The notes: generated by a model not told the origin, from the letters alone. Shown: positions 1 through 12,200, numbered from the stretch's first letter. The stretch is 64,000 nt of DNA from Phaeodactylibacter sp. (GCF_022763345.1 NZ_JALEGS010000074.1:57626-121625); one strand, 5' to 3'. Numbers and translations: made by a program.

Positions 1-1
1 C

Positions 2-2287
2 GGCCTTAACGGTACTGCTCCCACAACAGCGGCACAAGCACTGGAACAACAGCTCTACGCATGGGGCGAACCACTAGACGCTAGCCGGAACGTAATGCAG
101 TTTGATGGAGTTGAACGGCCATACGGTGATGCGGGAGACAATATTGACCGTTTCTATGATACAGGTCTGTCATTTATCAACACCTTAACACTGACAGGTG
201 GCTCTGACATGACGAACTTCCGTTTTTCAGCTTCCAATCTGGATAACAGCGATATCATGCCTAACTCAGGCCTTACCCGACGGAATTTCACCATGCGTAT
301 CAACTCTCAGTTAAGTGACCGGCTTTCAACGGTTGCTTCTGCAATGTACGTATACGAGAATGCCAACAACCGGCCCCGTCTTTCTGATTCGCCTGGTAAT
401 GCCAACTACACAGCATGGTCCTTGCCTGCTACCATTGATGTTGAAACGCTTAAGGGCGATCCAAACAAACTTGGTGCGGTATCGCCGGAGCAAGCCGATG
501 CGGGCCTTGGAAATGTAGGTGAAGAGTTGCAGTTTAACGACAACATTTTTGTGACCAACCCCTACTGGGCAGCCCATCAGTTTGACAACGACAACACCAA
601 GAACCGCCTGATCGGTAAGTTCCAAATGCGGTACGAAATTGGAGGTGGCCTGTACGCACGCGGACAGCTAAGCCTTGACCGCTTTACAAATCGCACGCGT
701 AACCTTACACCTTACGGAACAGCATACAGCCCAAGAGGACAGCTGTCCGAAGGAATGCGGGTACAGCAGGAAATCAATACGGAGCTTTTGCTTGGATATG
801 ACAAGGATGTTTCTGAAAACGTAAGCCTTAGCCTTTTCGCGGGTGGTAACCAGCAAAGAAACCTTATCGATATAACAGGTGGTTCCGGAAGCAACTTTAA
901 TATTCCATTCCTACACGCATTGCCTAATCTTCAAAACCAGTCTGTTTCCTTTGATACGGAGGAAACGCAGGTAAATGCACTATTTGGATCCGCTGAGGTA
1001 GGGTTTATGCGTGCCATTTATGTTAATGGTACTTATCGTAATGACTGGTTTTCCACGCTTACTTCGCCAACCGGTGATGGGGAAGGTGAAAACAATCAGG
1101 AGTATTATTCTGCAGGCGTGAGTGCTGTACTGTCTGATCTTCTTGTGTTACCACGTTCTGTAGACTTCCTTAAGCTACGGGCTTCTTACGCTACTGGTTC
1201 AGGGCCTGGCGCAGCCGCAACACCCTATCAGTTGAACCTCAACTACGGTATCTTTGGACAGGGCCACTTAGGACAAGCACTTGGAGGTATTGCCAACGGC
1301 TCTATTCCAAATGCTAATCTTGTACCACTCTTGACTAAAGAATTTGAAGCCGGTATTGATATGCGATTCTTTACAGGCCGTTTGGGGGTTGACTTTACCT
1401 ACTATGATCGTACAACAGAACAGGATATCATTAGCGGTGCTGTTTCTCCTACTTCAGGATTTGGCTCTAAAATCGTCAACTTGGGCGAAATGAGCAACCG
1501 GGGTGTGGAACTTATGCTGACAGGAACTCCGATTGCTACCGATAAGTTTAGCTGGGACGTTACCTTTAACTATGCGTACAATGAAAACGTAGTAGAAAGT
1601 CTGCTTGATCCTGAAAATGACGAAGAGACTTTCCGGGCAGATGAAAGCCGCACACGTTCTGCATACATTGAGCATGTAGAGGGCCTTCCCTACAGCCAAA
1701 TTGCAGGATTTGCTTATCAACGTGACGAAGCTGGTGAAATTGTCCTCGACGACAACGGGCTTCCCCTTCAAGGAGAGTTCACCCACTTTGGTACCGGTGT
1801 AGCACCTACAATGATAGGTTTTGGCAATACTTTCCGCTATAAAAACATGAGCCTGAGCTTCCTGATCGATTCCCGCCTTGGCGGAAAAATCTACTCAGCA
1901 ACGAATTCCTTTGCTTACCTGCGTGGTTTGCACCAAAACACCCTTGTGGGCAGAGAAACAGGTATCGGCTCAGTTGATGCAGCAAATATTGAAGACTACT
2001 ACGGACGCGTTGCAGGTATTACAGAGGAATTCATTTATGATGGCGACTACGCAAAGCTTCGTCAGATCATGTTTTCCTACAACTTACCACAAAGTGTAAT
2101 CGACCGTTTGCCTAGTGTTACGGGTGTGAAGTTTGGTATCGCTGCACGTAACCTGGCCATCCTGTGGAGTAAGACAGAGAACATTGATCCGGAATCGACC
2201 TACACTGTAGGCAATGCACAGGGCCTCGAAATGTTTGGTGTGCCATCAACGCGCTCTATTCAATTCAACCTGAGCGTCCGGTTCTAA
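2..2287 (+). CDS. SusC/RagA-family TonB-linked outer membrane protein, 5' end truncated by window edge
   Basis: Frame is open from base 2; C-terminal SusC-like beta-barrel sequence (NRGVELMLTGTPI, YAKLRQIMFSYNLP, ending in aromatic SVRF); followed by a SusD-like gene. Confidence 0.93.
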   Translation, partial: GLNGTAPTTAAQALEQQLYAWGEPLDASRNVMQFDGVERPYGDAGDNIDRFYDTGLSFINTLTLTGGSDMTNFRFSASNLDNSDIMPNSGLTRRNFTMRINSQLSDRLSTVASAMYVYENANNRPRLSDSPGNANYTAWSLPATIDVETLKGDPNKLGAVSPEQADAGLGNVGEELQFNDNIFVTNPYWAAHQFDNDNTKNRLIGKFQMRYEIGGGLYARGQLSLDRFTNRTRNLTPYGTAYSPRGQLSEGMRVQQEINTELLLGYDKDVSENVSLSLFAGGNQQRNLIDITGGSGSNFNIPFLHALPNLQNQSVSFDTEETQVNALFGSAEVGFMRAIYVNGTYRNDWFSTLTSPTGDGEGENNQEYYSAGVSAVLSDLLVLPRSVDFLKLRASYATGSGPGAAATPYQLNLNYGIFGQGHLGQALGGIANGSIPNANLVPLLTKEFEAGIDMRFFTGRLGVDFTYYDRTTEQDIISGAVSPTSGFGSKIVNLGEMSNRGVELMLTGTPIATDKFSWDVTFNYAYNENVVESLLDPENDEETFRADESRTRSAYIEHVEGLPYSQIAGFAYQRDEAGEIVLDDNGLPLQGEFTHFGTGVAPTMIGFGNTFRYKNMSLSFLIDSRLGGKIYSATNSFAYLRGLHQNTLVGRETGIGSVDAANIEDYYGRVAGITEEFIYDGDYAKLRQIMFSYNLPQSVIDRLPSVTGVKFGIAARNLAILWSKTENIDPESTYTVGNAQGLEMFGVPSTRSIQFNLSVRF

Positions 2288-2323
2288 GTATGACTCAACT
2301 GTTCACTGACAAAACCTTTTAAA

Positions 2324-3838
2324 ATGAAACAACTTTTTAGAAATATAACCCTCGTGGCGGTGGCATTGATGCTGACCACTACAGCCTGTGATGATGGCTT
2401 TGCGGAACTCAACACTGATCCGAACGCCGCTATCGAGATTAATCCTAACTTCCAGTTTTCGTGGGTTCAGCTCCGAACTTCTGGTGAGCGCTATGAAAAT
2501 TGGCGCGCGGCTTTGATTTACTCTTCTACCATGATTCAGCACCTGGCAACCACCTGCAGCTACTGGTCTGGTGATAAGTATTTCTACAATGCAGGCTATT
2601 CTTCCTCACTCTTTGACCGTCAGTACACACAGGCGGTAAAGGATATGCAGGACCTCATTGCCACGCTGGAGTCCGGAGCTGCCGGCGATCAGACCATGCT
2701 GGGCATGGCGCGTATCTGGCGTACCGTTATTTTCCACCGTATGACTGATTTGTACGGAGATATACCCTACTCTGAAGCAGGTAAAGGCTTTATTGAAGGG
2801 ATTGACTTCCCGGTTTTTGATACGCAGGAGTTTATCTATAAGGATATGCTCAAGGAACTGGAAGAAGGCATTGCTCAAATCAGCGACGACGGTGGTTTTG
2901 GCTCTGCAGATTTCCTCTACGGAGGTGACCCTGCTAAGTGGCGCCGCTTTGGTTACTCTATGATGCTGCGCCTTGGTATGCGGATGTCTGAGGTAGACCC
3001 TGGTGAAGCTCAGAAATGGGTAGAGAAAGCCATTCAGGGCGGCACACTGCAGCCTGGTGAAGATGCTTTCATTGAACACACCAATGGACCAGAGGGGATC
3101 AACCGCAACGGTATTGGTGAAGTACTTGATCTTACTAATGGTTCTGCTGGCGAAGGCTGCCCGCGCCTAAGCGAGACCTTCGTGAACTGGATGAAGGACC
3201 ACAACGATCCTCGTCTCGATATCATCGGCACTCTGCCTGTAAATGGCACAGAGCACAATGGTTTACCTAATGGTCTTGACTCTGAAACCATTGCGCTTAA
3301 CCCAACAGGTACAACAACAGATGACTTCAGCACGGTCAACCAGGCTATTGTTAAGGTTTCTTCGCCTATGATGTTCCTCACTGTTGCCGAGTCTGAATTT
3401 TTGCTTGCAGAAGCGGCTGTACGTGGCTGGCACTCTGGTAGCGCACAACAGCACTTTGAAAATGGTATCCGCGCAGCCATGAAGAACTGGGAGCGTTTCG
3501 ATGCTTCCATCGTAGTGGAGGATGCTGTAATCGACGAGTACATTGCCAACAACCCATTTGATGAGGCCAATGCCATGCAGCAAATCGGTGAGCAGTACTG
3601 GGCCGCTACCTTCCTGAATGAGTATGAAGCTTACTCTAACTGGCGCCGTACCGGCTATCCGGAGCTGACTCCAACCAACTACCCGAACAACGTAACTGGT
3701 GGGACAATTCCAGTACGCCTTGCATTGCCTCAGGGCGAGTTGGGTGTTAACCCAAATATGCAAGAGGCCCTTTCCCGTCAAAGCCTGCCAACCAGCTTTG
3801 TAGAGCACCTTACTGTACCGGTGTGGTGGGATAGATAA
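2324..3838 (+). CDS. SusD/RagB-family (SusD-like_2 type) outer membrane lipoprotein
   Basis: Lipoprotein signal MKQLFRNITLVAVALMLTTTAC; TDLYGDIPYSEA motif; directly downstream of SusC. Confidence 0.93.
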   Translation: MKQLFRNITLVAVALMLTTTACDDGFAELNTDPNAAIEINPNFQFSWVQLRTSGERYENWRAALIYSSTMIQHLATTCSYWSGDKYFYNAGYSSSLFDRQYTQAVKDMQDLIATLESGAAGDQTMLGMARIWRTVIFHRMTDLYGDIPYSEAGKGFIEGIDFPVFDTQEFIYKDMLKELEEGIAQISDDGGFGSADFLYGGDPAKWRRFGYSMMLRLGMRMSEVDPGEAQKWVEKAIQGGTLQPGEDAFIEHTNGPEGINRNGIGEVLDLTNGSAGEGCPRLSETFVNWMKDHNDPRLDIIGTLPVNGTEHNGLPNGLDSETIALNPTGTTTDDFSTVNQAIVKVSSPMMFLTVAESEFLLAEAAVRGWHSGSAQQHFENGIRAAMKNWERFDASIVVEDAVIDEYIANNPFDEANAMQQIGEQYWAATFLNEYEAYSNWRRTGYPELTPTNYPNNVTGGTIPVRLALPQGELGVNPNMQEALSRQSLPTSFVEHLTVPVWWDR

Positions 3839-3889
3839 TTTGATGATGAATTAAGGAGTTATACCAGCCTGTCTTCAGGCTGAACGAGG

Positions 3890-3922
3890 GCCCTGCTGTT
3901 CGAATGAGCGGCAGGGCTTTTT
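3890..3922 (+). terminator. Rho-independent terminator after susD-like gene
   Basis: GCCCTGC...GCAGGGC stem (3890-3896 / 3911-3917) followed by TTTTT; a second small hairpin AGCCTG-tctt-CAGGCT lies just upstream at 3866-3881. Confidence 0.8.
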
Positions 3923-3950
3923 GTTAGACCCAACGCATCAAGTCTATTGA

Positions 3951-4580
3951 TTACAGCTCACCTACAATCCTCCGCCCGTGGTACTCGCTGCCGCCTAAGG
4001 CCTGGTGGAGTTGCTGAAGATTGGCATTCGTGACGCTGCCTGCCGCGATGACGGTTATTTCAGGCGCAGCACACTCCAACAGCTTGCGGAGCTGACCCAG
4101 ACCTGCCTGTGCCGTGGGGGCACCGCCTGAAGTCAGGATGTATTTCAGGTTTGGAATGGATTTGAGCTGCCCGACGGCCGCTTCCATGTCCGGTACTTCA
4201 TCAATGGCTTTGTGGAAGGTAACAGGCCGGCCCTCCATAGCTTCGCACAGGGTGGTGAGCAGGGGGAGGTCTATCTGATGCCGGGGCGTAAGGGTGCCGG
4301 TAACGAACTCCGGTACGCCCAAATCGAGGAAGCGGGCAATACTGGCTTTCATTTGTGCCACTTCAGCTTCGGTGTAGACAAAGCTCCCACCCCGCGGGCG
4401 TATCATAACTTTTACGGGGATTTGCACCTGCTTCAATACCTCCTTTACCAGCTGCCAGTCGGGCGTGGTCCCGCCGAGGTCCAACCGGGCACACAGTTCT
4501 AACCGATCGGCACCCAGCGCCTCAGCCCGGCGGCACTGCTCCAGGGTTTCTACACAGGCTTCACGGATGATTCCTTCCAT
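3951..4580 (-). CDS. cutC: CutC-family copper homeostasis protein
   Basis: EACVETLEQCRRAEALGADRLELCARLDLGGTTPD, MIRPRGGSFVYTEAE, GGAPTA motifs. Confidence 0.93.
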   Translation of the reverse strand: MEGIIREACVETLEQCRRAEALGADRLELCARLDLGGTTPDWQLVKEVLKQVQIPVKVMIRPRGGSFVYTEAEVAQMKASIARFLDLGVPEFVTGTLTPRHQIDLPLLTTLCEAMEGRPVTFHKAIDEVPDMEAAVGQLKSIPNLKYILTSGGAPTAQAGLGQLRKLLECAAPEITVIAAGSVTNANLQQLHQALGGSEYHGRRIVGEL

Positions 4581-4655
4581 GTTTCGTCATTTTATCTTGC
4601 AAAGAACGAAAATCCCTTCCCCTTTTGCCAACCAATCCGGATATTGGAGCCTTAT

Positions 4656-4852
4656 TAGAGGTTATGAACACAAATTTTGTATGCCCCTGAATAATCTTTT
4701 CCGCCAGCTCTGCATCACGTCCTCACCTTCGTAGCTATACGAAGAAAGGGAATTAAAGGGCTCCCTTTCTGAAGTCGAGGTTCCGGGCGCTCTTTGATCT
4801 GACGAAAAATCTTTATTAATTGTCTATACAAAACCTGTATTCATAACCTCTA
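4656..4852. mobile_element. Candidate MITE-like element: TA-flanked imperfect 25-bp terminal inverted repeats with internal hairpins
   Basis: Left GAGGTTATGAACACAAATTTTGTAT (4658-4682); right ATACAAAACCTGTATTCATAACCTC (4826-4850), reverse complement GAGGTTATGAATACAGGTTTTGTAT, 3 mismatches in 25; TA immediately outside both ends (4656-4657, 4851-4852); hairpins at 4727-4744 and 4744-4769; no transposase. Confidence 0.5.
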
Positions 4853-4873
4853 TTCTGAAAAACAACCTGTGAG

Positions 4874-5290
4874 ATGAAAGTAGAACTGACCCGCCTGGAC
4901 GACGACTTCCACCTGCAAGCTGCCAATGAAGACGGCCTAACCGTCGAAACCGATGGTTCTCCCTCCATCGGCGGGCACAACAAGGCGCTTCGGCCTATGC
5001 AGATGCTGTTGGCATCCCTGGGCAGCTGCAGCGCCATCGATGTCATCCATTTACTGCGTAAACAGCGGCAGGAATTGCGTGACATTAAGGTAACGGTGAC
5101 TGGTGAGCGGGATACTACTAAAACACCATCTCCCTTCACAGCCATCCATGTGCACTATACGCTTTACGGAAATATTGCCGATAATAAAGCAGAGCGGGCG
5201 GTGAGCATGTCTATGGAGAAACTTTGCTCTGTCAAAATCATGCTGGAAAAAGCCGCTGAGATCACCTGGAGTTGGGAAAAAGCGGATTAA
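4874..5290 (+). CDS. OsmC/Ohr-family peroxiredoxin-like protein
   Basis: [20 protein letters not shown] and [16 protein letters not shown]: both OsmC cysteines present. Confidence 0.92.
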   Translation: MKVELTRLDDDFHLQAANEDGLTVETDGSPSIGGHNKALRPMQMLLASLGSCSAIDVIHLLRKQRQELRDIKVTVTGERDTTKTPSPFTAIHVHYTLYGNIADNKAERAVSMSMEKLCSVKIMLEKAAEITWSWEKAD

Positions 5291-6060
5291 CCTTGAATCC
5301 CAACTTGCGAAAAACCACCATCAATACGCACATTCAAACCCGTCAGGTAAGAAGAGGCAGGCATCGCTAGAAAAGCGATCGTCCGCGCGACTTCCTCCGG
5401 CTCCCCTACCCTGCCCAATGGCGTAGCGTCATTAATGCGCTGGACTTTCTCCGGGATTTTCAACACCCGGTCCACCCGTGCTGTGGCAATAAACCAGGGG
5501 TCTACTGAATTCACCCGGATACCATCCTTGCCCCAGTCCACGGCCAGGTACTTGGTCATCCGGTCCATCGCAGCTTTTGACATCGCGTAGATGCCTGTGG
5601 TCCACATTACACCGGTTTTGCCGGCAATAGAGGCTACGTTTACGATACTGGGCCCCTCTCCCTTCAACAGAAGCGGGTGCAGCCGGACACTGAGGTCGAA
5701 GGCCGTGCCCACGTTGATGTCCATTACATGCTGCAGGTCCTCAAAAGTGGCTTCCAGGGTGGGTTTCCGGACATTGGTGCCCACGTTGTTGACCAGGATA
5801 TCCAGTTTGCCCCAGAGCGAAGCGGCGCGCTCCACGATGGCTATACGCTCTTTTTCTTCGCCTATATCCGCTACCATACCGAATGCTTTGTAGCCTTTCT
5901 GCTGGTATTCTTCTTCAGCTTCGCGGATCAGGTCTTCGGAGCGGGCCAGGAACAGCACCTCAGCGCCCAGGGCGAGGAACTCTTCTGTAGTGGCTTTCCC
6001 AATGCCCTTGCTGGCTCCGGTAACGATTGCGGTTTTTCCTTTGAGTGTCCAATGCTTCAT
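5287..6060 (-). CDS. SDR-family oxidoreductase (tropinone-reductase-like)
   Basis: [17 protein letters not shown]/YxxxK (NVASIAG, YAMSKAA); start chosen at MKHWTLKGK (6060) rather than the longer ORF start at 6099. Confidence 0.93.
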   Translation of the reverse strand: MKHWTLKGKTAIVTGASKGIGKATTEEFLALGAEVLFLARSEDLIREAEEEYQQKGYKAFGMVADIGEEKERIAIVERAASLWGKLDILVNNVGTNVRKPTLEATFEDLQHVMDINVGTAFDLSVRLHPLLLKGEGPSIVNVASIAGKTGVMWTTGIYAMSKAAMDRMTKYLAVDWGKDGIRVNSVDPWFIATARVDRVLKIPEKVQRINDATPLGRVGEPEEVARTIAFLAMPASSYLTGLNVRIDGGFSQVGIQG

Positions 6061-6196
6061 GTTCTTGGTTGGTATTTGCGTCCGTTTTGAGAACAGCAAA
6101 AGCCCGCAGTAGTTTGTTGGCCATCAAAAAAGCCGCTCCCTGCTGTAAGGAACGGCCACTTTTGATAAACTCGGTAAAAGGGTAAGGTTGAATTAA

Positions 6197-6225
6197 GCAC
6201 CGGGCACAATGCCTGCACCCGGTGC
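6197..6225 (-). terminator. Hairpin downstream of the 2167-aa gene (possible terminator)
   Basis: GCACCGGG (6197-6204) / CCCGGTGC (6218-6225) perfect 8-bp stem; only a weak T-rich tail on the minus strand. Confidence 0.45.
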
Positions 6226-6241
6226 CTAACCCCGGCTGCCT

Positions 6242-9200
6242 CTATTCCTTGACGACCCGCTTGTGGACAATACTCCGCCCGGTGGTGATCCGGACCAGGT
6301 AAACGCCCGATGGCAGATTCGCCAGCGACAGGCGCCGGTTGTCTTCCACCTGCACCGGCAGCTCCTGCCCGTTCATATTGAGCAGTTGTATCTGATCGGC
6401 TTCAAACCCGTGGGGGCTGACGATGTTGACCCAATCGGTTGCCGGGTTCGGGAAGAGGGTGAATACGCCACTTCCGGAGTCTGCCTCTTCATTGGAAACA
6501 ACCTTAAAGATGGTTTCCTGCCCCTGAATTGGCAGGCGGTTCTCTTCCAGGTCGATACAGAAGGTTTTCTCTACGGATACTTCCGATTCCGTAAGCCCGG
6601 CAATATCATCGATTATTCCAATGATGTAGGCGACCTGCCCGTGCCCGGAGACGTTGTTCTGGTCAATCCGGGTCAGCGCTATTTCAATACGGCCATCCGG
6701 GTAGACTTTATCAACGGTGAGGGTGTTGACCCCAGGCTCGCCAAACCAGCTTGTGGGGTAAACGACCTCAATCTCATCGGGGTTGATGACTTCAGGGTCA
6801 AACTGTACGGTAAAGGCTACACCGTAGGCATTCTGTACAGGTGCATTAGCTTCACCAATTAAAATCGGTGCCTGGAATGTTGCCCCATTCGGTTGATCCG
6901 TTGGGAAATTAATGAATGCCGGTGGGTCCAGGTCAGTACCTGGCAGCTCCGTAACAGGCTCGGGCACACCGTGCGATAAGCCATAGTTATCCATTAGGAC
7001 CATACGGTCGGCCTCATCAATAATCCCATCACCGTTGCAATCCGCATGCTTGTAGTTGGTGCCATCTGCGAAGGTGCTGTCCCAATTCATGGCTACCGCA
7101 GGGCTCCAGGAATTATCCTGATTTACCCGCGCCGGGCCGGATACGCCATAGCCCAGACCAATCGACAGCAGGTCAATGTGGTGCGCCAGGTTGTCGGCAT
7201 TGGCATCGCCGGGCCAGACTTCTTCTGTAGCCGGAGACCAGCAAAGGTTATCCAGGAAGCCGGTGCCCAGGATTCTCATGACTGTCACTTCCCCGGTGAT
7301 CACAATCCGTGAAGCCTCCGAGAAATTATTATTATTGGTGTAGGGAATGCGCTTAATGGTATTGCCGTTTGCCAAGGTGACGAGGGTATTCTCTGTAAGG
7401 GTATCAAGCAGGGTAAGGGCGTTGAAGTTGTCTTCCGTCAGGTAAACCTCTGTTTCCTGTGTGGAATAATCAAAGGAGACCTCACCTGCGGGTTCCGGGA
7501 ATTCAAAGTACAGCTCCGCATCCGTGAACTCGACGACTTGCCCCTCTGCCGGATCGAAGAAATTCAAGTCTTCTGAATCGACAACCTCCATGGAACACAG
7601 GCAGAAATCACCCAGAGAATAGCCAAAGAATACTCCACCCTGGGTGCCCACCTCCTGCAGCTCACCGGTCCCGTCCCCGGGCGGGCTCTGGAAACCTGCA
7701 AACGGCTCGAAGTCCAAGCACGCTCCGTCTAGCCCCAGGCAGTCCGGTACTTCAAAGGCTACCCACGTACAGCAGTCCGGTTGGTCATTGATGCAAATCT
7801 TAACCGAGTCTGCACCACCGATGCCGACTCCATAGCCTTCCAACAGCAACGGAAGCTCCTCCATGCTGTAGAAATTGATGAGTTCACCATTCGAGTTATA
7901 CAGGTCAAAAAAGTCGTTTCCAGGATTTTGGACGGCAAAATCCACCGTCAAATCATAAGCTTCGCCACCGGAGCAACCGTTTGTCTCGGCAGAGGCTTGT
8001 ACAATCGCGCAGGCGTTGCTTTCAATACCGTCTACGCAAATATTATCGAAGGCAACGCGGGCGTATTGATTAAAAGTATTGAAGTAAAGCTCTTCCACCG
8101 GCCCGGAGAAAACCATACGGCCTTTATTGAAATCCACCACCTCAAAGCGGAGCGTAATACCGTTTTCCAAGGCTATTTCATCATCGACAAAAGGTAGGAA
8201 AACCGCTTCAAAGTCGGCACCTAGCGAAATCAGCAGACTGTCTGCCGCGCCTTCAAAGTAATCGATTGAGACTGTTCGGGGAGGAGCGTTGGGCGCTATC
8301 GGCTCCAGCACAATGCCTAATATCGCCTCGCTAAAGGAAACGACTTTCCCTTCCGCAGCATCAAATCCCGGGTAAGCCCCTGCCTCTTCAATACGGACGG
8401 CCCCTTCCTCATTGTTTTCTAAAGTCGTATAGGTCAACTGTCCCCAAGGCTCCGCGCCAATGAGGTCTTCACCTGCACCTGCGGGTGATTCAAAAGGTGC
8501 ATAAGCTTCAAGCGGGAAGCAACCACTGATCAGTGGCGGACAGTCAAAGGCGACAAACTCCGTAAACCCGCTACAGCCTTCCCCGCTCAAATCTTCCACA
8601 ATCAATTCATAAATATTGTCGGTGAACGGATCAAACGGGCCCACCAATACCGGGCGCTCATCGCCGTAGCTGAGGGTGTCGTAGATTTCGCCATTACCGA
8701 AGATCTTGTAGAGCCCGTTCTCCGGTTGATTGCCAGACACAAAGTCGAGCTCCATGTAGAAGCCTTGCTCATCGCAGAAGGCAAATTCAGCCATTACATC
8801 TGTGATCAGACAGGCATCGACCTGACAGTTTGGCTGGGTATAAACGACTTCCTTGCAGCAATCCGGCTGATCAAAAATACAGGCTTTGAAAGTGATTTCT
8901 TCTGTATTAACCAGCTCCAAGTTAATCAGCTCTCCCGGCAGGGCGGCAAGCGTGCTTTGCCCGATATAGTCGCCATTGAGGTAGAACCAAAACAGTAAAT
9001 CGTTCTGCGGTTCTTCGACCGCAATATCTACCAGTAAATCATAAGTGCCATCCCCATTGCAATCCTGGGGCGTTGCAGCAAGCTCAAGGATTTGGCAATC
9101 ACCACCGTTGTCACAGGACTTTGGACCGACCTCCACATAACCAAAGCAGGTGGGATTGGCGAAGTCGAGGATGAGAAAGTCATAGACCGTCACACCGTCT

Positions 9201-12200
9201 CCGGCAAAGGGCCCGAGGGTCACAAAAGGCTCGCTGTAGTCAAATGGACCAAAAATTTCCCCGTCCGCGAATATGAAGTAGCCCAGGTCACCGGGATCAT
9301 TAACCTGCACTTCGATGTCGACGAGGAAGGTGCCGTCTTCGCAGGGATGAGGCTCAGCGATGACGTTGTTGAAGATGCAGCCTACATCACATGCCGGCGT
9401 ATCGAAAAGCTTTTCTGTGAAGGCGTTGCAGTCCGTCGCCCCGATATTCACTTGATAGGTTGCTCCATCGCCGGGCAGCCCCGGGATGGTCACCGGGAAG
9501 TCGTTAAGCCCGTACACCTCGCTGTAGCCCAGTCCGGGAATGGAGACTTCAAAGCTGGTCGGTACACCACTGTATTCCAGGTCGAGTACCAGGTTGTATT
9601 CTCCATCGTCATTACAGTCTGTTGCATCGGCAAATACGGCTTGGATGTCGCAGCCTGGATTGCACACCGGCGTTTCTATCGAGGTTTCCGCAGGCTGACA
9701 CTGCCCATCCGGATAAGCAAACAGGTTCAAGGGTGCTCCATTGCCTTCAAATGGCCCTATGGTCAGTGGCAATTCTGAAAAAGTATAGGATCCGTAAAAC
9801 GCACCGTCTACTTCAAGAATAAAAATATCTCCAAAATCAGAGGCGACTAAATCAAGCTCCACATAGTAGCTGTCCCCGTCACAAGGCGTAGCCTCCGCCA
9901 CAATATTCAGGATATCTGAGCAGTAGCAGGGAATAGCATCCACTCCTTTGGAAATACAGCACTCCGGGTTTTCAGAATAACAAATGGAAATCACATCCTG
10001 CACGTCTCCCGGGTTGATGGCCCAGATATCAAGGCTGAGGTCTCCTCCGGTATATTCGCTCCAGCGAAGGTCTCCGTTGACATAAATATCTATGGGGGCT
10101 CCATTAAGCGCGGTTTCGTCCAGGTCTATAAATGCAGAATAGATGCCAAAAATGCCGGTACAGCCCTGTGGAGTGACTTCAAAATCAGGAATATCACAGT
10201 CTGGATTACAATCGCTCACATCCACCGGCACTTCGACTTCGCAGAATACACTATTGGAAGATTGGGTAGCCCACTGCTCTACCAAAACCATAATCTCATC
10301 AGTACCGGGATTAATGAACGGCCCTACCTCTACAGTAGTGTTGACACCCACCAGGCCATACGAGAAAGCATTACCAATCTTGATCATCACAAATGGCCCA
10401 CCGTTAGGGTTATCATTCGTAGTGGTCACGGAAAAAGTAAGCACGCCATTGGGCTGACAATCAATCACCTCTACCACCGCTTCCAAGCCGCAGTCTACCG
10501 GGTCACAAGGCACTTCAAAGTCAACATAGGCGCAGCAGTCCGGCTGATTGGCGAAACAGATGGACAGGCTATCCAATCCAGAGGGTGGCGAAGGCCAGTT
10601 GGAAAGTTGGAGGTTAAACCCTGTAGGTTCTCCGTAAGTCAAGGTTTCAGAATAACCTGTTACCAAAGACGTAACGATTAATGTATCTCCATTTTGCGCA
10701 TTCCCTACCGTCATTGGGATATTGAAGGTCCCATCATTATTGCAGCCCGCTGCCGGAATGAGCAGGTTCACATCTTCCAGCACACAGCCGTCTGCACAGT
10801 CCGGCGTAATGATCGTTTGGGAAGCCCCACAATCCCCTTCGGTGTCGTACACCCAAACTGTTACGGGCTCACCGTACCCCAGCACCGGGCCTACCGTTAC
10901 GGGCAGGTCGGCATAAGCATAGGTTTCCAGGAAACCATTGGAGGTTTCTACTTTGAAGGATTCGCCTGAGAATACGCCAAGGGCATCAAAGTCGAGTTCA
11001 AAATAAAAAAGAGAGTCTCCGTCGCAGGGAAGATAATCGATGGTAAGATTGACGAAAACACAGTCCGCGCAGCCTACATCGTAGCTGATTTCCTTGCAGC
11101 AATCAGCGTTTCCGTTAAAATCACAGATATTTAGGACTTCAAACTGCTCAGCGGGCACTGGCAGATCAAGCACCAACTGCTGGCCATTGTAGATCAGGGT
11201 TTCGAGGTAGTTGGTTTCCTGAGCTGAAACGGTCAGGGTATCCCCCTCCTGCGCCCCTTCGACTACCAGGATGATCGTGTAAATATCTTCGCCGGGGAAA
11301 CACTGAACGCCGCCCTCCATCACAATGCCTTCCAGGGTGCAATCCGCACCGCAATCTTGTGCAGGCAGCACCTTCGTCAGAAAACAATCGGGCTGACCGA
11401 AAGCCGAGACCTTGAACTCGATTTCATCAGTCGGGGCTATGAACGGGCTTAGCGATATTGGAAAATCACCTGCTGCATACAACTGATAATTGCCATTGGT
11501 AAACAACTGAAGGGTATCCGTGGGCAGCCCATCGTATTCGATATCAATGGTGACTTCAAAAACACCGTTGGGATTACAATCTCCGGCTTGAACAATCAGC
11601 TCCTGCAGGGCGCAGGGCGGCGGTGGATTAATGCAAACATTATCAATATGCAGCCCGGAAACACCACCAATGAGCAAGCTTTGGACATTGCCTTCGAAAA
11701 TAAGTTGTCCTGAGCTATTGATGTTGTTATCAGGCACGACTTCCAGGGTCACGCCGGGGGCCAGTGGATAAAACCCGGGCTCCAGTACAAACTGAATCAG
11801 GAGAGCCGCACCGTTAGCGGCAAAATTGATGGTACCATCGCCATCGGGGGTGTAGTGGTAATCGACGATAACCTCCTCCACCGGTTCAGGGTAGGCAGTG
11901 AAATCGTAGATCGAATTAATGCTGGCAAATTCAATGAATTGTCCGGAGGCTTGGGTGAAATCCGGAAAGCCTGCGGCCTGACGGACCCGCAAATCGCCGT
12001 ACACGCTGCTCCAGAACAGCGTTTGAACGGGAGCAAGGCGCATTGCCACATCAGATTCAGTATAAAATACCGTTCCGGGCGGTGTCCCCGCCTGAGCGCC
12101 ATAGCCCAGGGTATCCATCATTTCGAACGCAAGGCAATCACCGGAATTGGTCGTATCAAAAGGAGTGGCGCAGACATTGTCTACCCCAAATTCCTGCCCA

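Noticed and set aside
6120-6170. GCCGcTCC...GGAaCGGC hairpin downstream of SDR start
   Set aside because: It contains a mismatch, lacks a clear T tail and sits upstream rather than downstream of the SDR gene; not strong enough to call.
9092-9778. 228-aa plus-strand ORF
   Set aside because: Antisense to the 2167-aa T9SS gene; no signal peptide or domain.
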